This document shows, piece after piece, positions 37,904 to 45,171 of a stretch of 64,000 nt of DNA. Position 1 is the stretch's first letter; every line of letters begins with the position of its first letter. This stretch comes from Methylocystis sp. L43 (GTDB lineage Bacteria; Pseudomonadota; Alphaproteobacteria; Rhizobiales; Beijerinckiaceae): contig NZ_JADNRA010000034.1 in NCBI RefSeq assembly GCF_015709525.1, positions 124,001-188,000 on the forward strand, written 5' to 3'. Below the pieces are notes generated by a model, which worked only from the letters and a program-made list of their open reading frames with translations, ran no database searches and had not been told where the DNA came from. The position numbers and the translations under genes were made by a program.

Positions 37904-38162
37904 CTGGCGCGTCTAGCGCGCCGCTGGACGCTTAATTTATTTCGAATGAGCGCCGGCGACCGCGTCCCGATTGCTTTGGATCGCTGCTACATCAAGCCGG
38001 TGAGCTGACGCCAGGAGAGCCATCGCACAGATCGCCAAGCGGTCGAAGGACGCCGCGCGAATCGCGGCCTTGCCCCTATCCAGCTCCCGCGCATCGGCGC
38101 GAATTTTTCGCTGAGTTGGAAGAGCGAGGCGGAAGCGAATCGCGTCGGCTTCATTCGCCGGC

Positions 38163-38609
38163 TCATTCCCCTTCTTCGGCGTCTTCGTCGACATCCTCCG
38201 CCAGTTTGACGCCGACGACGCAGATGTCATTGTCGATGATCGCGAGATCCACCGGAACAAGGCCGCGTCCCTTGCACGGGCCCTCGATGCACATGCCGGT
38301 GCCAAGCTCGAACAGCGCGCCGTGCTTGCCGCACATGAGGCGCAGCCCGTAGTTGGGCTCGAGGAACGTATTTCGCTCCCAATCGAGATTGACGCCGTCG
38401 TGGGGGCATTTGTTCAAATAGCCGAACACTTGCTTGCCCCAGCGCACGACGACGATCGGAAACGGCTTCTCTTCGCCATTGTCGTCGAGCCGCACGAGGT
38501 TGAAGCCGCGCGCCTTCTGGCTCGGAATGTCGCTCATCGCGCAAAAGGCGTAGACGACGACTTCCGGCGTCGCCTCGTTCTGCTCCATCGTCGTTCCCTG
38601 CTCGCTCAT
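38163..38609 (-). CDS. Rieske [2Fe-2S] ferredoxin-like protein
   Basis: 148-residue soluble electron-transfer protein. The Rieske ligands are visible as CPH in NKCPHDGVN and CGKH in LMCGKHGAL, the C-x-H..C-x2-H pattern. It has acidic ends and no membrane anchor. The ATG at 38609 overlaps the stop of the upstream FAD oxidoreductase (ATGA), so the two are translated together and may form an electron-transfer pair. It lies at the border of the nif island; a role in nitrogen fixation is inference. Confidence 0.87.
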   Translation of the reverse strand: MSEQGTTMEQNEATPEVVVYAFCAMSDIPSQKARGFNLVRLDDNGEEKPFPIVVVRWGKQVFGYLNKCPHDGVNLDWERNTFLEPNYGLRLMCGKHGALFELGTGMCIEGPCKGRGLVPVDLAIIDNDICVVGVKLAEDVDEDAEEGE

Positions 38610-40213
38610 TGCGACACCTCCTGCCTCTGCGCCTCGCGCCGCTTCGCCAGCAATAGCCCATTCGCCGCAAGCGAAAATTCCCGCCAGGCCGCGGCGATAT
38701 CCTGCATGATGACCCGGGTGTATTCTTGAGACAATTTATGTTCGTCCGGGAAGTTCGAAAGGGCGCAGGACGTCTGGTTGAAGGCGACCACGTCGTCCAT
38801 GATCGACTGCAGCAAGTCGCCAAAAGGTTTTTGAATGCGCGGCGTCAGCGCCGTGCGGCCGCGTTCGATCGCGACGTCGTCCATGTCGAAGGGCAGCGTC
38901 GCCAACAGGCTCAGCGCCTGTTGAAACACCTCCTCCATCGCCCCGAGCACAGCTGCCTGCGTGAGATTGTCGCGCTCTTGCGACGCCAGGGCGCGATTGA
39001 GCCGCCGGCGATAATTTTCGAAAACCTCGTCGGCGCGCGCGTCCACCCAAGCGGAGAAACGCGCCAGACTCGCCTCGTTCACCGGCATATCCTCAAAGAG
39101 GGCGTCGCCGGAGGTCGCCTTTTTCGCCTCGAGCACGGCCAAGACGCGCTCGATGCGTCTCGCGGCGTCCAAAGCGCCTTCCAGATAGCCGGCGTTGCGC
39201 GCCGCGGTTTCCGAGCCGCCGAGAAACAGCTTCTTATCCCACAGCGCTTGACGCAATAGAGGATTCGCCACGTCGTGCGAACCGTCGCCGCCCTGTTGCG
39301 CGCGGTCGGCCGCGCTGCACGTTAGTCGCTCTTTCGCCCAATCCTGATAGTGAATGTGCAGTGGTTCGACATTACGGCCAAACACATTGCAGATTTGACT
39401 CTCAAGCAACACCGGCAGACCCACGCCGAAGGACTCGCGCAAGTCGGCGTTGAGGGCAAGAAAGCCGCCGAGCGCATGAAGGCCCGCCGCCATGTCGCAG
39501 GCGTCGAAGATTTCGCCGATCACGGCTTGCTCATGCGTGACGAAGGCGGAGCCGGAGAGATTCTGCTCGCGCCAAAAGGCGTCGCGATATTCCATTGCAA
39601 CCTTCGCCTGCGCCGCCATCCAAGTCTCGGCGCCAAGCATGGCTTGATCCGTCGCCTCGTCCAAAGGCGGCGTGAAGCGAACGGCCTCGAGCAGCAAGCG
39701 CGGCGGCAGAGCGAGAACGACACGGCGCGCCGCAATCTCCATGGGTTCTTCGCCGGTCTTGAATGCGAGCGTCACATGGTCGCCGCAATCGCGCAGGCTC
39801 GCCAGTTCGTGACCGAGATGTATAGCGCCCGCCGGCACTGCGCGGGCCAAAGCCTCCACCAATACCGTCATTCCGCCGTGCAGACGCCGCGCGTCGTCAT
39901 AGAGGCGCTTGTCTTCGATGCGCTCGGCGCTTTTTTCGCCCTCGCGCAAATGCAACACGGCGCCTTCGTCATGCTGTGCGAAGTCCGACAACGCCAGTTC
40001 TTTGACGAGTTGTGCGATCAGCGGCTGCGTTTTCGGCCAAAACCAGGTTGGGCCGAGGTCCAGGCCGCCGCCGTCGCCGCGCGGCGCCGTGAGAATGCGT
40101 CCGCCAAGGCGATCGCGCGCCTCAAAGATCGCAACGTTTTGTCCGCGCAGGTGGAGCTTTCGCGCCAGCGCCAACCCGCATAAACCGCCGCCGATGATCG
40201 CCACGTCCAACAT
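38606..40213 (-). CDS. FAD-dependent amine-oxidase-like oxidoreductase with helical C-terminal extension
   Basis: 535 residues from ATG 40213. The FAD-binding motif is VAIIGGGLCGLALARKL, with EARDRLGGRI and a C-terminal FAD-site GYLEGALDAARRIERVL, as in flavin monoamine oxidases. After about residue 395, roughly 140 residues of helical sequence (ARADEVFENYRRRL, NLTQAAVLGAMEEVFQQAL) form an extra domain I do not recognise. Coupled by a 4-base overlap to the Rieske gene. Divergent from the sigma-54-linked operon beginning at 40359. Substrate unknown. Confidence 0.82.
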   Translation of the reverse strand: MLDVAIIGGGLCGLALARKLHLRGQNVAIFEARDRLGGRILTAPRGDGGGLDLGPTWFWPKTQPLIAQLVKELALSDFAQHDEGAVLHLREGEKSAERIEDKRLYDDARRLHGGMTVLVEALARAVPAGAIHLGHELASLRDCGDHVTLAFKTGEEPMEIAARRVVLALPPRLLLEAVRFTPPLDEATDQAMLGAETWMAAQAKVAMEYRDAFWREQNLSGSAFVTHEQAVIGEIFDACDMAAGLHALGGFLALNADLRESFGVGLPVLLESQICNVFGRNVEPLHIHYQDWAKERLTCSAADRAQQGGDGSHDVANPLLRQALWDKKLFLGGSETAARNAGYLEGALDAARRIERVLAVLEAKKATSGDALFEDMPVNEASLARFSAWVDARADEVFENYRRRLNRALASQERDNLTQAAVLGAMEEVFQQALSLLATLPFDMDDVAIERGRTALTPRIQKPFGDLLQSIMDDVVAFNQTSCALSNFPDEHKLSQEYTRVIMQDIAAAWREFSLAANGLLLAKRREAQRQEVSQ

Positions 40214-40306
40214 GTTGCGTCGTCCGCTCCCTGTTCGATGCAGAGGATAGCAATTAATGTGCAAGATTCTCGGCGACGCGCGAATTCGCAAAACTATAAG
40301 GCGTCA

Positions 40307-40321
40307 TGGCACGAAACTTGA
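40307..40321 (+). promoter_or_regulatory. sigma-54 promoter-like element
   Basis: TGGCACG-AAAC-TTGA matches the -24 box perfectly and the -12 box except A for C in TTGC. It lies 38 bases before the 40359 gene. I found no TGT-N10-ACA site in the 200 bases upstream, so the activator is not established. Confidence 0.6.
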
Positions 40322-40358
40322 ACCTCCCGGCTGGAGTTGCACAGCTAAGGAGTCGAAG

Positions 40359-40814
40359 ATGAATCTGGCCACCGAATTCGCCAACTGTTCGCCGGACGAG
40401 TTGAAGGAATTGCTGAGCGGCGGCACGTTGACCGTCTACTCCGTCGCGCGCCCCGCGACGGCGAACATGGCGGTCGACCGCAGCGGCGTGCTGGCGGCCT
40501 TTACGTTCGCCTCGCCGGCTTTTGGTCCCTCGACCGACGGCGTTGAGACGCCCTTGTTCGTCGCCGATTCCGTTCCGGCGTCCACGACCGGCACGCCCGG
40601 ATTTGCGCGGGCGCGCAAAGCCGACGGCACGGTGGTCGCGGATTTTTCCGCCGGCAGCGGCGATCGTGAAATCAAATTCGCCGAGGTCTCCTGCTCGCCT
40701 GGCGCCCCGGTGAAGGTGGTCAAATTCACCATCAAGCAGGGCGACTGGCCGGAGCGGCCCGACTATTACGGCACGCGTCCCCGCTCCGGCTATCCGCTTC
40801 CTGTCGCCCCGTGA
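40359..40814 (+). CDS. unrecognised 151-residue protein, first gene of a sigma-54-linked operon
   Basis: ATG 40359 has AAGGAG with seven-base spacing; upstream codons in the frame are not used. The protein has a short helical start (MNLATEFANCSPDELKELL) and then a beta-rich body with many Ser/Thr/Gly residues and no membrane segment. Its single conserved-looking feature is the closing WPERPDYYGTRP segment. It leads a four-gene operon with a rhodanese and two small unknowns, convergent with the nif operon. Function unknown; expression during nitrogen fixation is inferred from the promoter and place. Confidence 0.72.
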   Translation: MNLATEFANCSPDELKELLSGGTLTVYSVARPATANMAVDRSGVLAAFTFASPAFGPSTDGVETPLFVADSVPASTTGTPGFARARKADGTVVADFSAGSGDREIKFAEVSCSPGAPVKVVKFTIKQGDWPERPDYYGTRPRSGYPLPVAP

Positions 40815-40864
40815 CGTATGGCGACGAGCTACAATTGTGAACTTGCAGACAAGAGGTCCGACCG

Positions 40865-41719
40865 ATGGCTGAAACCCTGACCGGCGCGCTCGTCAGCGCG
40901 GCATGGCTAGCCGAGCATCTGAGCGACGGCGACATTCGCATTCTCGACTGCACCTGGCATCATCCGAGCACCAATCTCGACGGCCGCAATCAATATCGCG
41001 GCCGTCATTTGCCGGGCTCCGTTCATTTCGACGTCGATCACATCGCCGATCCGAGTTCCGATCTGCCGCACATGTTGCCGGATGCGGCGGACTTCGCCAA
41101 AAAGGTCGGACTGCTCGGCATTGGAGACGGCGATCGCGTGATCGTCTACGACCGGCTCTTTGGCGGTTCGGCGGCGGCGCGCGTGTGGTGGATGTTCCGC
41201 GTCTTCGGCCACGACAATGTCGCGATGCTCGACGGCGGATTCAATCAATGGGTCGCCGCCAAACATCCAACCGAAATGTCGCCGGTGCGTCCGCAGCCCA
41301 GAACCTTCACGCCGACGTTCAAGCCGGAACTCGTCCGCAATTTCGATCAAATGAAAAGCGTTGTCGGGAACGGCGGCGAGCAGATTGTCGACGGGCGCGG
41401 GCCGGGCAAATTCGACGGCTCGCAAGCCGACGTCTTTCCCTTCAAGAAACTCGGACATATTCCGGGGGCCGTGAACGTGCCTTGGGCCGATCTGGTCGAT
41501 CCGCAGACAGGCGTGCTCCTCGACTCCAAGGCGTTGCGCGCGCGGTTCGAAGCAGCCGGCGTCGATCTTGGCAAGCCGATCGTGGCCACCTGTGCTTCGG
41601 GCATGACCTCCTGCATGGACGCCTTGGCGCTCTATCTCCTCGGACGGGCCGATGTCGCCGTCTACGACGGATCATGGGCGGAGTGGGAGCGCGCCGAACA
41701 AGCGGCGGTGGCGGCTTAA
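40865..41719 (+). CDS. sseA: thiosulfate / 3-mercaptopyruvate sulfurtransferase (two rhodanese domains)
   Basis: Transfers sulfane sulfur to thiophilic acceptors. 284 residues with two rhodanese domains: the inactive N-terminal one (ILDCTWHHPS, LPGSVHFDVDHIAD, VIVYDRLFGGSAA) and the catalytic C-terminal one with active Cys243 in CASGMTSC. The CxSGxT loop is nearer to the mercaptopyruvate sulfurtransferase type. AAGAGG precedes ATG 40865. Its position in a nif-linked operon suggests supply of sulfur for nitrogenase clusters or for cysteine recycling; not shown by sequence. Confidence 0.9.
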   Translation: MAETLTGALVSAAWLAEHLSDGDIRILDCTWHHPSTNLDGRNQYRGRHLPGSVHFDVDHIADPSSDLPHMLPDAADFAKKVGLLGIGDGDRVIVYDRLFGGSAAARVWWMFRVFGHDNVAMLDGGFNQWVAAKHPTEMSPVRPQPRTFTPTFKPELVRNFDQMKSVVGNGGEQIVDGRGPGKFDGSQADVFPFKKLGHIPGAVNVPWADLVDPQTGVLLDSKALRARFEAAGVDLGKPIVATCASGMTSCMDALALYLLGRADVAVYDGSWAEWERAEQAAVAA

Positions 41720-41734
41720 GAAGGAGTGCAGCGT

Positions 41735-41989
41735 GTGAGCGTTCGCGACGACCATGAGCTCGAAACGGGAGACGAATATGCTCTCTCGGCCGCGGCCGAT
41801 CGGACGCGCTTTACGCTCCACTACAAAGCCGACGGTATGATCGCCGAATTGCGCGACGACGACGCCGCGCGCTTTCTCAAGGACTATGAAGAATTGAAGC
41901 TCCAGTTTCCCGATTGGAATGCAGATAGGCTGCTCGCCCAACTTTGGGATCAGGGCGGCTATGGCTGGCTCGCGCAACAGGAAGAGTGA
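41735..41989 (+). CDS. 84-residue hypothetical protein
   Basis: GTG 41735 follows AAGGAG by eight bases. Acidic, soluble, with an alpha/beta look (TRFTLHYKADGMIAELRDDDAARFLKDYEEL) ending in an aromatic GYGWLAQQEE. Only two bases separate it from the next gene. I do not recognise the family. Probable co-expression with the rhodanese. Confidence 0.7.
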   Translation: MSVRDDHELETGDEYALSAAADRTRFTLHYKADGMIAELRDDDAARFLKDYEELKLQFPDWNADRLLAQLWDQGGYGWLAQQEE

Positions 41990-41991
41990 CG

Positions 41992-42306
41992 ATGACGACT
42001 CTCGTGAAGATCACAGAAGATGGACGAAAACTCGAAGTAAAGGGCTTTGCGCTCTATCTTGACGGCGTTCTCGAAGCTGTCGATCTCACAGAAGTGAAGA
42101 TGCACCCCGCAAAGCGAAAAATCTGGTCGATCATGCCGGACGCAACCCATGTCGCCGGCCGCGTGGCGCTGAACGCGGAAGAGACCGCGACCGTCAGGAA
42201 GGCCCTCGCCGACGCTCAGGCGATGATGCTGGCCGATCCAATCGCGATCGCTGAGCGCTTTCGCATCGCCGCCATGTGGAAAGCCCGCGAGCAGGGCATC
42301 GAATAG
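41992..42306 (+). CDS. 104-residue hypothetical protein, end of the rhodanese operon
   Basis: ATG 41992 immediately follows the preceding stop (TGACG-ATG). Mixed alpha/beta protein opening MTTLVKITEDGRKLEVKGFAL with a helical C-terminal half. No signal peptide. The strong terminator at 42327-42358 ends the transcript 20 bases later, which supports it as a real final gene. Function unknown. Confidence 0.75.
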   Translation: MTTLVKITEDGRKLEVKGFALYLDGVLEAVDLTEVKMHPAKRKIWSIMPDATHVAGRVALNAEETATVRKALADAQAMMLADPIAIAERFRIAAMWKAREQGIE

Positions 42307-42326
42307 CGTAATTCAGGCTTGGCGTG

Positions 42327-42358
42327 GCGAGCCTCCTGGACGGAGGCTCGCATTTTTT
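42327..42358 (+). terminator. rho-independent terminator between convergent operons
   Basis: Perfect 10-bp stem GCGAGCCTCC / GGAGGCTCGC with a 5-base loop, then A and six T residues. It ends the rhodanese operon. The stem also lies just beyond the fdxB stop on the other strand and could terminate or protect that message, though without a T-tract. Confidence 0.92.
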
Positions 42359-42362
42359 CTAC

Positions 42363-42662
42363 TCAAACCAGCGCGACGTCTTCCGCCGCATGCGTCTGAC
42401 AATTCGTCGGACACACGCGCGCGCAGGCGCCGCAGCCGATGCAGGCGCCGGTATCATTCATCACCATAATTTTCTTTTCGACTTCTTCGTCTTCATCGTC
42501 GTCCAGCGCAACCAGTTCGCCGTCTTCGTTCAGACCTTTCAGCGTCATCACGTCGCGACCGCACACCTTGAAACAGCGTCCGCAACCGATGCATTTACCG
42601 GGATCGATCGCAACAAGGTATTCTGGACACCAATCGCGCCCATCGCGCGTCGCTTGTGACAT
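42363..42662 (-). CDS. fdxB: nif-specific ferredoxin III, 2[4Fe-4S]
   Basis: 99-residue low-potential ferredoxin of the nif-associated type. Two cluster motifs are visible: CIGCGRCFKVC and CIGCGACARVCP, separated by a long acidic insert (ALDDDEDEEVEKK), the usual arrangement of FdxB. It is the last gene of the nifHDKENX run. It probably serves an electron-transfer role in cofactor assembly or to nitrogenase. Confidence 0.92.
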   Translation of the reverse strand: MSQATRDGRDWCPEYLVAIDPGKCIGCGRCFKVCGRDVMTLKGLNEDGELVALDDDEDEEVEKKIMVMNDTGACIGCGACARVCPTNCQTHAAEDVALV

Positions 42663-42686
42663 GGCCGTATACTTTCTCTTCTCGAG

Positions 42687-42887
42687 TTAGACCGTCTCCA
42701 GGGACTTCAACTTGGCGCGCTTCTTCTCCAGCTCGGCGAAAGCTTCATGCGCCCTTTGCGCAATCTCGGGGATTGTGGGCCAATTGATCGGCAGCTCTTC
42801 CGAAAGATCATGCAGATCCATTTTGGCCTGCATGGCCTTTGCCGAAAGCTTTTTGATTTCCGCCTTCAGATCGTCGATCTCGCTCAT
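42687..42887 (-). CDS. CCE_0567-family small protein
   Basis: 66 residues, an antiparallel helical hairpin type (MSEIDDLKAEIKKLSAKAMQAKMDLHDLSEELP, then WPTIPEIAQRAHEAFAELEKKRAKL). Small proteins of this family sit between the NifX-associated gene and fdxB in many diazotrophs, exactly as here. Start taken at ATG 42887; the frame extends four codons to 42899, overlapping the upstream stop. Role in cofactor work is presumed, not known. Confidence 0.88.
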   Translation of the reverse strand: MSEIDDLKAEIKKLSAKAMQAKMDLHDLSEELPINWPTIPEIAQRAHEAFAELEKKRAKLKSLETV

Positions 42888-42895
42888 CACTGACC

Positions 42896-43366
42896 TCAAT
42901 ATTTTGCGACGTCCGGGTATTTTTCGATCATCTCGACGCCGGACTGAACATATTTGTCGCCTTCCGACGCAAGCTTCTCGAAACTGTCGAATCCGAAACG
43001 ATGCACGTCGCGAAGTTGCTTGTTCACGACGATCAAGCGTCCGCCGATCAGCACCATGCGGCCGAACCCTTCGTGGCTCATCTTCAGCATGGGCGAAATC
43101 ATGACGCCCGTGGCGCGTTCGATGGAGAGCGCGATGGCGTTGAAGAAGAGCTCCATGCGCCAGATCGTCTCGGGGTCGGGATCGCCGATGATCGGCAGCG
43201 CGCGGCGCGCCTCTTTGTCAAGGACATAGGGAGCCAAGAGTTCGAGGTCGCCCTTCGTCTCCCAGGTCCCGTGCGTGTCCTGGGCGCGCCAGACCTTGAT
43301 GAGCTCCTTCATGAACGGAAGCTCGGAGACCGGAGTTTTTTCGAGCACGGCGGTAGGTTCAGACAT
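42896..43366 (-). CDS. NifX-associated nitrogen fixation protein (DUF269)
   Basis: 156 residues of the family that accompanies nifX in diazotrophs. Typical segments are [21 protein letters not shown] near the N-terminus and [24 protein letters not shown] at the C-terminus. It follows nifX by nine bases and is tightly packed with the next small gene. Presumed FeMo-cofactor assembly helper; biochemical role not established to my knowledge. Confidence 0.93.
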   Translation of the reverse strand: MSEPTAVLEKTPVSELPFMKELIKVWRAQDTHGTWETKGDLELLAPYVLDKEARRALPIIGDPDPETIWRMELFFNAIALSIERATGVMISPMLKMSHEGFGRMVLIGGRLIVVNKQLRDVHRFGFDSFEKLASEGDKYVQSGVEMIEKYPDVAKY

Positions 43367-43375
43367 GGTCGTTCC

Positions 43376-43771
43376 TCACTCTTCGAAATCGAGCACGCGT
43401 TCTTTTCCCTTGGTCAACGCTTTGCGCAGCCATGGCGGCGGCACGCCTCTCAACACTTCCTGGAGCTTGTCCAGAAGGTCTGAGATGGCTTCCGGCTGAT
43501 TGACCTTCATCGGATGAATGTTGTTGGCGACGACGCGCGCCGCGCCAGAGCCGCCGATCGCAGCGACATAAAGAATGGCGCAATTCTTGATCGCGTCGAT
43601 CTTCGGCGCGAGCTTGTCCTCATTGCCATCTTCCTTGAGATCGCCGTCAAATTGGATGGCCTCGACGAATTCGTGACCTTCCGGTCCGATCTCGTAGATC
43701 GCGATGTTCTTGGCCCAGCCGAAATGCGCGTCGACGCGTTTCAAATCCTGGGTTGCGAATGCGACTTTCAT
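43376..43771 (-). CDS. nifX: nitrogenase cofactor carrier NifX
   Basis: 131 residues of the NifX/NafY/NifB-C-terminal fold that binds NifB-co and the VK-cluster during FeMo-co assembly. It starts MKVAFATQDLKRVDAHFGWA at ATG 43771 and includes the family HFG element and AAIGGSGAARVV. The in-frame extension upstream belongs to the nifN junction and is unlikely. Lies 19 bases after nifN. Confidence 0.94.
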   Translation of the reverse strand: MKVAFATQDLKRVDAHFGWAKNIAIYEIGPEGHEFVEAIQFDGDLKEDGNEDKLAPKIDAIKNCAILYVAAIGGSGAARVVANNIHPMKVNQPEAISDLLDKLQEVLRGVPPPWLRKALTKGKERVLDFEE

Positions 43772-43790
43772 AGCGCCTCCTTTTTCGCCC

Positions 43791-45167
43791 CTAGTGCGAG
43801 GTTGCGGCGTGTGACGGGCCGACGCCATCGCGCCAGCTGTCGGGTGTCGGTTCGTGGTTGTCTTCGTGATCGGCCATCAACAGGTTGCTGATGTCAAAGA
43901 TCAGATCGCGACCGCCGCGATAGCCGACCATCAACTGATGCCCGCCGCCGAGGCGGTCGAACATCGGAATGCCCATGCGAAAGAAGGGGATCTTCAAGCG
44001 AGAGGCCGCTTGCCTGCCGTGCGAATGGGTGACCATCAGATCGCAGTCCTTGGCCTTCGCCAAATTTTCAAGGTCTTCAAGATCGCCGATCAGCACCTCT
44101 TCGGTCGGCAGTCGTTCGAGCACCGGCGATTGCGTGGTCGTCACCGCGACAAGAAGTTGCGCGCCCATTTCGGTCAGCAGACCGCCGATCTCGTTGAGCA
44201 GATCCGGTTCGGCGCCGACCGCGAGTTTGCGCCCGCCAATGTGGAAATGACCGTCCAGCATCGCGTCGACGAGCTGGCCGCGCTGGCGACGATATTTCAT
44301 CGGCGCCGGGCGGCCGCTGATGTCCGTCAAAAACGACATCAGCGCATCATTGGCCTCAAGCCCACACAGCCGTTCAAAAATCCGGAACGGAACGCCGGTT
44401 TTCTTTTGCATGGCTTCGGCGGCGCGCCGCATTTGCGCGCCGATCGCGATCGTCCAGCCGGCCTGACCCATCATCGAAATTTCTTCGACGCCGACGCCGC
44501 CGATCGTCGTCGGGGTGAAATCGTCCGGTATGTGGCCGTCGAGCGATCCGGCGAGATCGGGCAGAAAAGTCGGCTCCAAGCCGAAATCCTCGATGATCGT
44601 GCGCAATTCATCGAGATCGCCGGGCGTCAAGTGACAGCCTGGCAGCACGTTGATTTTTGTTGGATCGCGGCGCGCGGCGCTCTTTGGCGCCTCGACCATC
44701 GTTTCGACGATGCGCGTCACCGTCTTTTCCCAGCCGTCCTGGAAGGCGTCCTTAAAGTCCGGCGTCGACACATAGACGATCGGCAGATTCGCGACCGCCG
44801 CATTCTTCTCGCGAATGAGCTTGATGTAGCCGTCGACGTCGTCGCCCTTCGTCTCGGTGACCCCGGTCGAGCAAATGCCGATGATCTCAGGCTTCGTGCG
44901 GTTGTAGATGTTGAGCACCGCTTGCTCGACATTGTCGTAGCCGCCGAGGACCGTCGCGACTTCGCTCATCGCGGTCGTCTGCATCGGGATGGCTTCTTTG
45001 AAATGCCGCGTGAACAGCACCAAGCCAAAAGACGTGCAGCCCTGCGAGCCATGCAGGAGCGGCATGGCGCCCCGCAGGCCCATGAAGGCCAAGGCCCCGC
45101 CAATTGGCTGGCTCATCTTGAGCGGATTGACCGAACAGGCTTTCTTGCTGACGGAGACGATCGCCAT
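43791..45167 (-). CDS. nifN: FeMo-cofactor scaffold subunit NifN
   Basis: 458 residues, homologous to NifK. With NifE it forms the scaffold on which NifB-co matures to FeMo-co. Visible are the SVNPLKMSQPIGGALAFMGL start, the Cys in HGSQGC and the CSTGVTETKGDD element matching the NifK/NifN P-cluster region. ATG 45167 is four bases after the nifE stop. The end (HAATSH) is unremarkable. Confidence 0.96.
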   Translation of the reverse strand: MAIVSVSKKACSVNPLKMSQPIGGALAFMGLRGAMPLLHGSQGCTSFGLVLFTRHFKEAIPMQTTAMSEVATVLGGYDNVEQAVLNIYNRTKPEIIGICSTGVTETKGDDVDGYIKLIREKNAAVANLPIVYVSTPDFKDAFQDGWEKTVTRIVETMVEAPKSAARRDPTKINVLPGCHLTPGDLDELRTIIEDFGLEPTFLPDLAGSLDGHIPDDFTPTTIGGVGVEEISMMGQAGWTIAIGAQMRRAAEAMQKKTGVPFRIFERLCGLEANDALMSFLTDISGRPAPMKYRRQRGQLVDAMLDGHFHIGGRKLAVGAEPDLLNEIGGLLTEMGAQLLVAVTTTQSPVLERLPTEEVLIGDLEDLENLAKAKDCDLMVTHSHGRQAASRLKIPFFRMGIPMFDRLGGGHQLMVGYRGGRDLIFDISNLLMADHEDNHEPTPDSWRDGVGPSHAATSH

Positions 45168-45171
45168 TGCG

